Made by a program: the position numbers and the translations under genes. This document shows, in pieces, positions 13,048-13,963 of a stretch of 13,963 bases of DNA. This DNA is from DASQHM01 sp035632095 (GTDB taxonomy: Bacteria; Pseudomonadota; Alphaproteobacteria; Ferrovibrionales; Ferrovibrionaceae). Where the stretch lies: NCBI GenBank assembly GCA_035632095.1, contig DASQHM010000263.1, positions 1-13,963 of the forward strand, in the 5' to 3' direction. Position 1 is the first letter of the stretch; the number at the start of each line of letters is the position of its first letter. The notes below the pieces were generated by a model that searched no databases, had not been told where the DNA came from, and worked only from the letters and a program-made list of their open reading frames with translations.

Positions 13048-13963
13048 TCACGAAAGATAGCGACGCTCCAAATGCGCCTTGAAGGCCGCGACGCCGAGCG
13101 GTGCGCCGGTCGCGCGCCGCAGCACGTCGTCGGTGCCGTAGAGAGAGCCGAGGCCGTGCACGTTGACGCGAAGCCAGGCGAGCAGCGGCCGGAAGTCGCC
13201 TCGGGTGATGCCTGGCACGATCGCCGGGTCCGCCTTGCGTGCTGCGTCGAAAAGCTGCGCGGCGGCGATCGCGCCGAGCGTGTAGGTCGGGAAATAGCCG
13301 AACGTGCCGCTCGGCCAGTGAATGTCCTGCATGCAGCCGTCGCGATCGTCCGGCGGCGTCACACCGAGCAATTCGCGCATGCCCTCGGTCCAGGCTCCCG
13401 GCAGATCGGCGATTTGCAGGTCGCCCGCCAGCATGGCGCGTTCGAGCCGGTAGCGCAGAACCACGTGCAGCGGATAGGTGACTTCGTCCGCATCGACGCG
13501 AATGAGGCCGCGCTCGACCCGGCCGCTATGCGCCGCCAGGTTCTCCTGCGACCAGGCGGCGCCGTCGCCGCCGAACGCCTCGCGAATATGCGGCGTCGCG
13601 TAGTTTAGAAATTCCGCCGAACGGCAGACCTGCATCTCGATCAGCAGGGACTGGCTCTCGTGCAGCACCATGCCGCGCGCGTAGCCGACCGGCTGGTGGC
13701 GCCAATCGTTCGGCAGTCCGAGTTCGTAGAGCGCATGGCCGGTCTCGTGCAGCACGCCCATCAGGGCGCGAGCGAAATCGGAATCGGCGTAACGCGTGGT
13801 GATGCGCACGTCGTCCGCCACGCCGCCGGTGAAGGGATGCAGGCTGACGTCGAGCCTTCCATGCTCGAAATCGAAGCCGAGCGCCGTCATGAACTTGAGG
13901 CCGAGGGCGCGCTGGGTCTCGACCGGAAACGGGCCCGGCAACGGCAGCGGCTCCGGCGCGCGG
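13048..13963 (-). CDS. Carboxypeptidase M32 (Taq family), N-terminal part outside window
   Basis: This is the C-terminal 305 codons of a metallocarboxypeptidase of family M32, whose full-length members are near 500 aa. M32 enzymes remove C-terminal residues with broad specificity, using a divalent metal. The zinc motif HETGH is encoded at 13749-13735 (two His ligands and the catalytic Glu). The third ligand is the Glu of HESQS (13659-13657). Other family blocks are DVSLHPFTGG, EVTYPLHVVLRYRLER, DIHWPSGTFGYFPTYTLGA and the C-terminal MSEF-independent WLRVNVHGLGSLY. The frame is open to the right edge, so the start lies outside. The stop is 3 bp from the stop of the convergent panE-like gene, with no terminator visible between them. 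Confidence 0.94.
   Translation of the reverse strand, partial: RAPEPLPLPGPFPVETQRALGLKFMTALGFDFEHGRLDVSLHPFTGGVADDVRITTRYADSDFARALMGVLHETGHALYELGLPNDWRHQPVGYARGMVLHESQSLLIEMQVCRSAEFLNYATPHIREAFGGDGAAWSQENLAAHSGRVERGLIRVDADEVTYPLHVVLRYRLERAMLAGDLQIADLPGAWTEGMRELLGVTPPDDRDGCMQDIHWPSGTFGYFPTYTLGAIAAAQLFDAARKADPAIVPGITRGDFRPLLAWLRVNVHGLGSLYGTDDVLRRATGAPLGVAAFKAHLERRYLS

Noticed and set aside
1..13963. CRISPR arrays, insertion sequences, attachment sites, tRNA or rRNA genes
   Set aside because: Read on both strands, I saw no regularly spaced repeats, transposase or integrase motifs, terminal inverted repeats around a gene, or tRNA/rRNA landmarks.

Overview
The window is GC-rich chromosomal DNA with a densely packed housekeeping gene set. 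Gene content, gene order and protein motifs point to an alphaproteobacterium. The main clues are the adjacent ispH-thrB-rnhA trio with a homoserine kinase of the choline-kinase fold, a split glycine decarboxylase (gcvPA), the thrC / M16 peptidase / GNAT cluster, and the stand-alone DsbD N-terminal domain protein next to yqgE. I see no mobile element, phage gene, CRISPR array, tRNA or rRNA, and no stretch whose composition looks foreign.

Layout. (1) Positions 1-2788, minus strand: the glycine cleavage operon gcvT-gcvH-gcvPA. It is read from a sigma70-like promoter at 2761-2788 through a leader hairpin and a tandem two-aptamer glycine riboswitch at 2520-2714. gcvPA runs off the left edge. (2) 2972-3780, minus: a two-gene unit of a double-CDGSH iron-sulfur protein and an unrecognised lipoprotein, whose stop and start codons share one base. 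(3) 3943-6368, plus: ispH, thrB and rnhA, with thrB and rnhA overlapping by 4 bp. A strong bidirectional terminator at 6407-6430 follows. (4) 6457-7933, minus: a Prx5-type peroxiredoxin and a periplasmic DsbD alpha-domain protein. (5) 8067-8639, plus: yqgE, divergent from the DsbD-like gene across an AT-rich promoter region. (6) 8671-11953, minus: thrC, an M16 zinc peptidase and a RimJ-like acetyltransferase, tightly packed and probably one operon. (7) 12064-13044, plus: a ketopantoate-reductase family gene divergent from thrC. (8) 13048-13963, minus: the C-terminal 305 codons of an M32 carboxypeptidase, running off the right edge.

How the genes work together. The gcv genes oxidise glycine to CO2, ammonia and methylene-tetrahydrofolate, and the riboswitch makes their expression depend on glycine. 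ThrB and ThrC carry out the last two steps of threonine synthesis, although they lie in separate, oppositely oriented units. IspH completes the MEP isoprenoid pathway. The CDGSH protein, peroxiredoxin and DsbD-like protein are redox or iron-sulfur functions scattered among these.

I did not find a convincing undescribed system. The points most worth a second look are the layout of the riboswitch expression platform, the CDGSH-lipoprotein coupling with repeats in front of it, and the stand-alone DsbD alpha domain with no visible electron-donor partner in the window. All motif and pairing calls were made by eye. No folding, database search or alignment was run.
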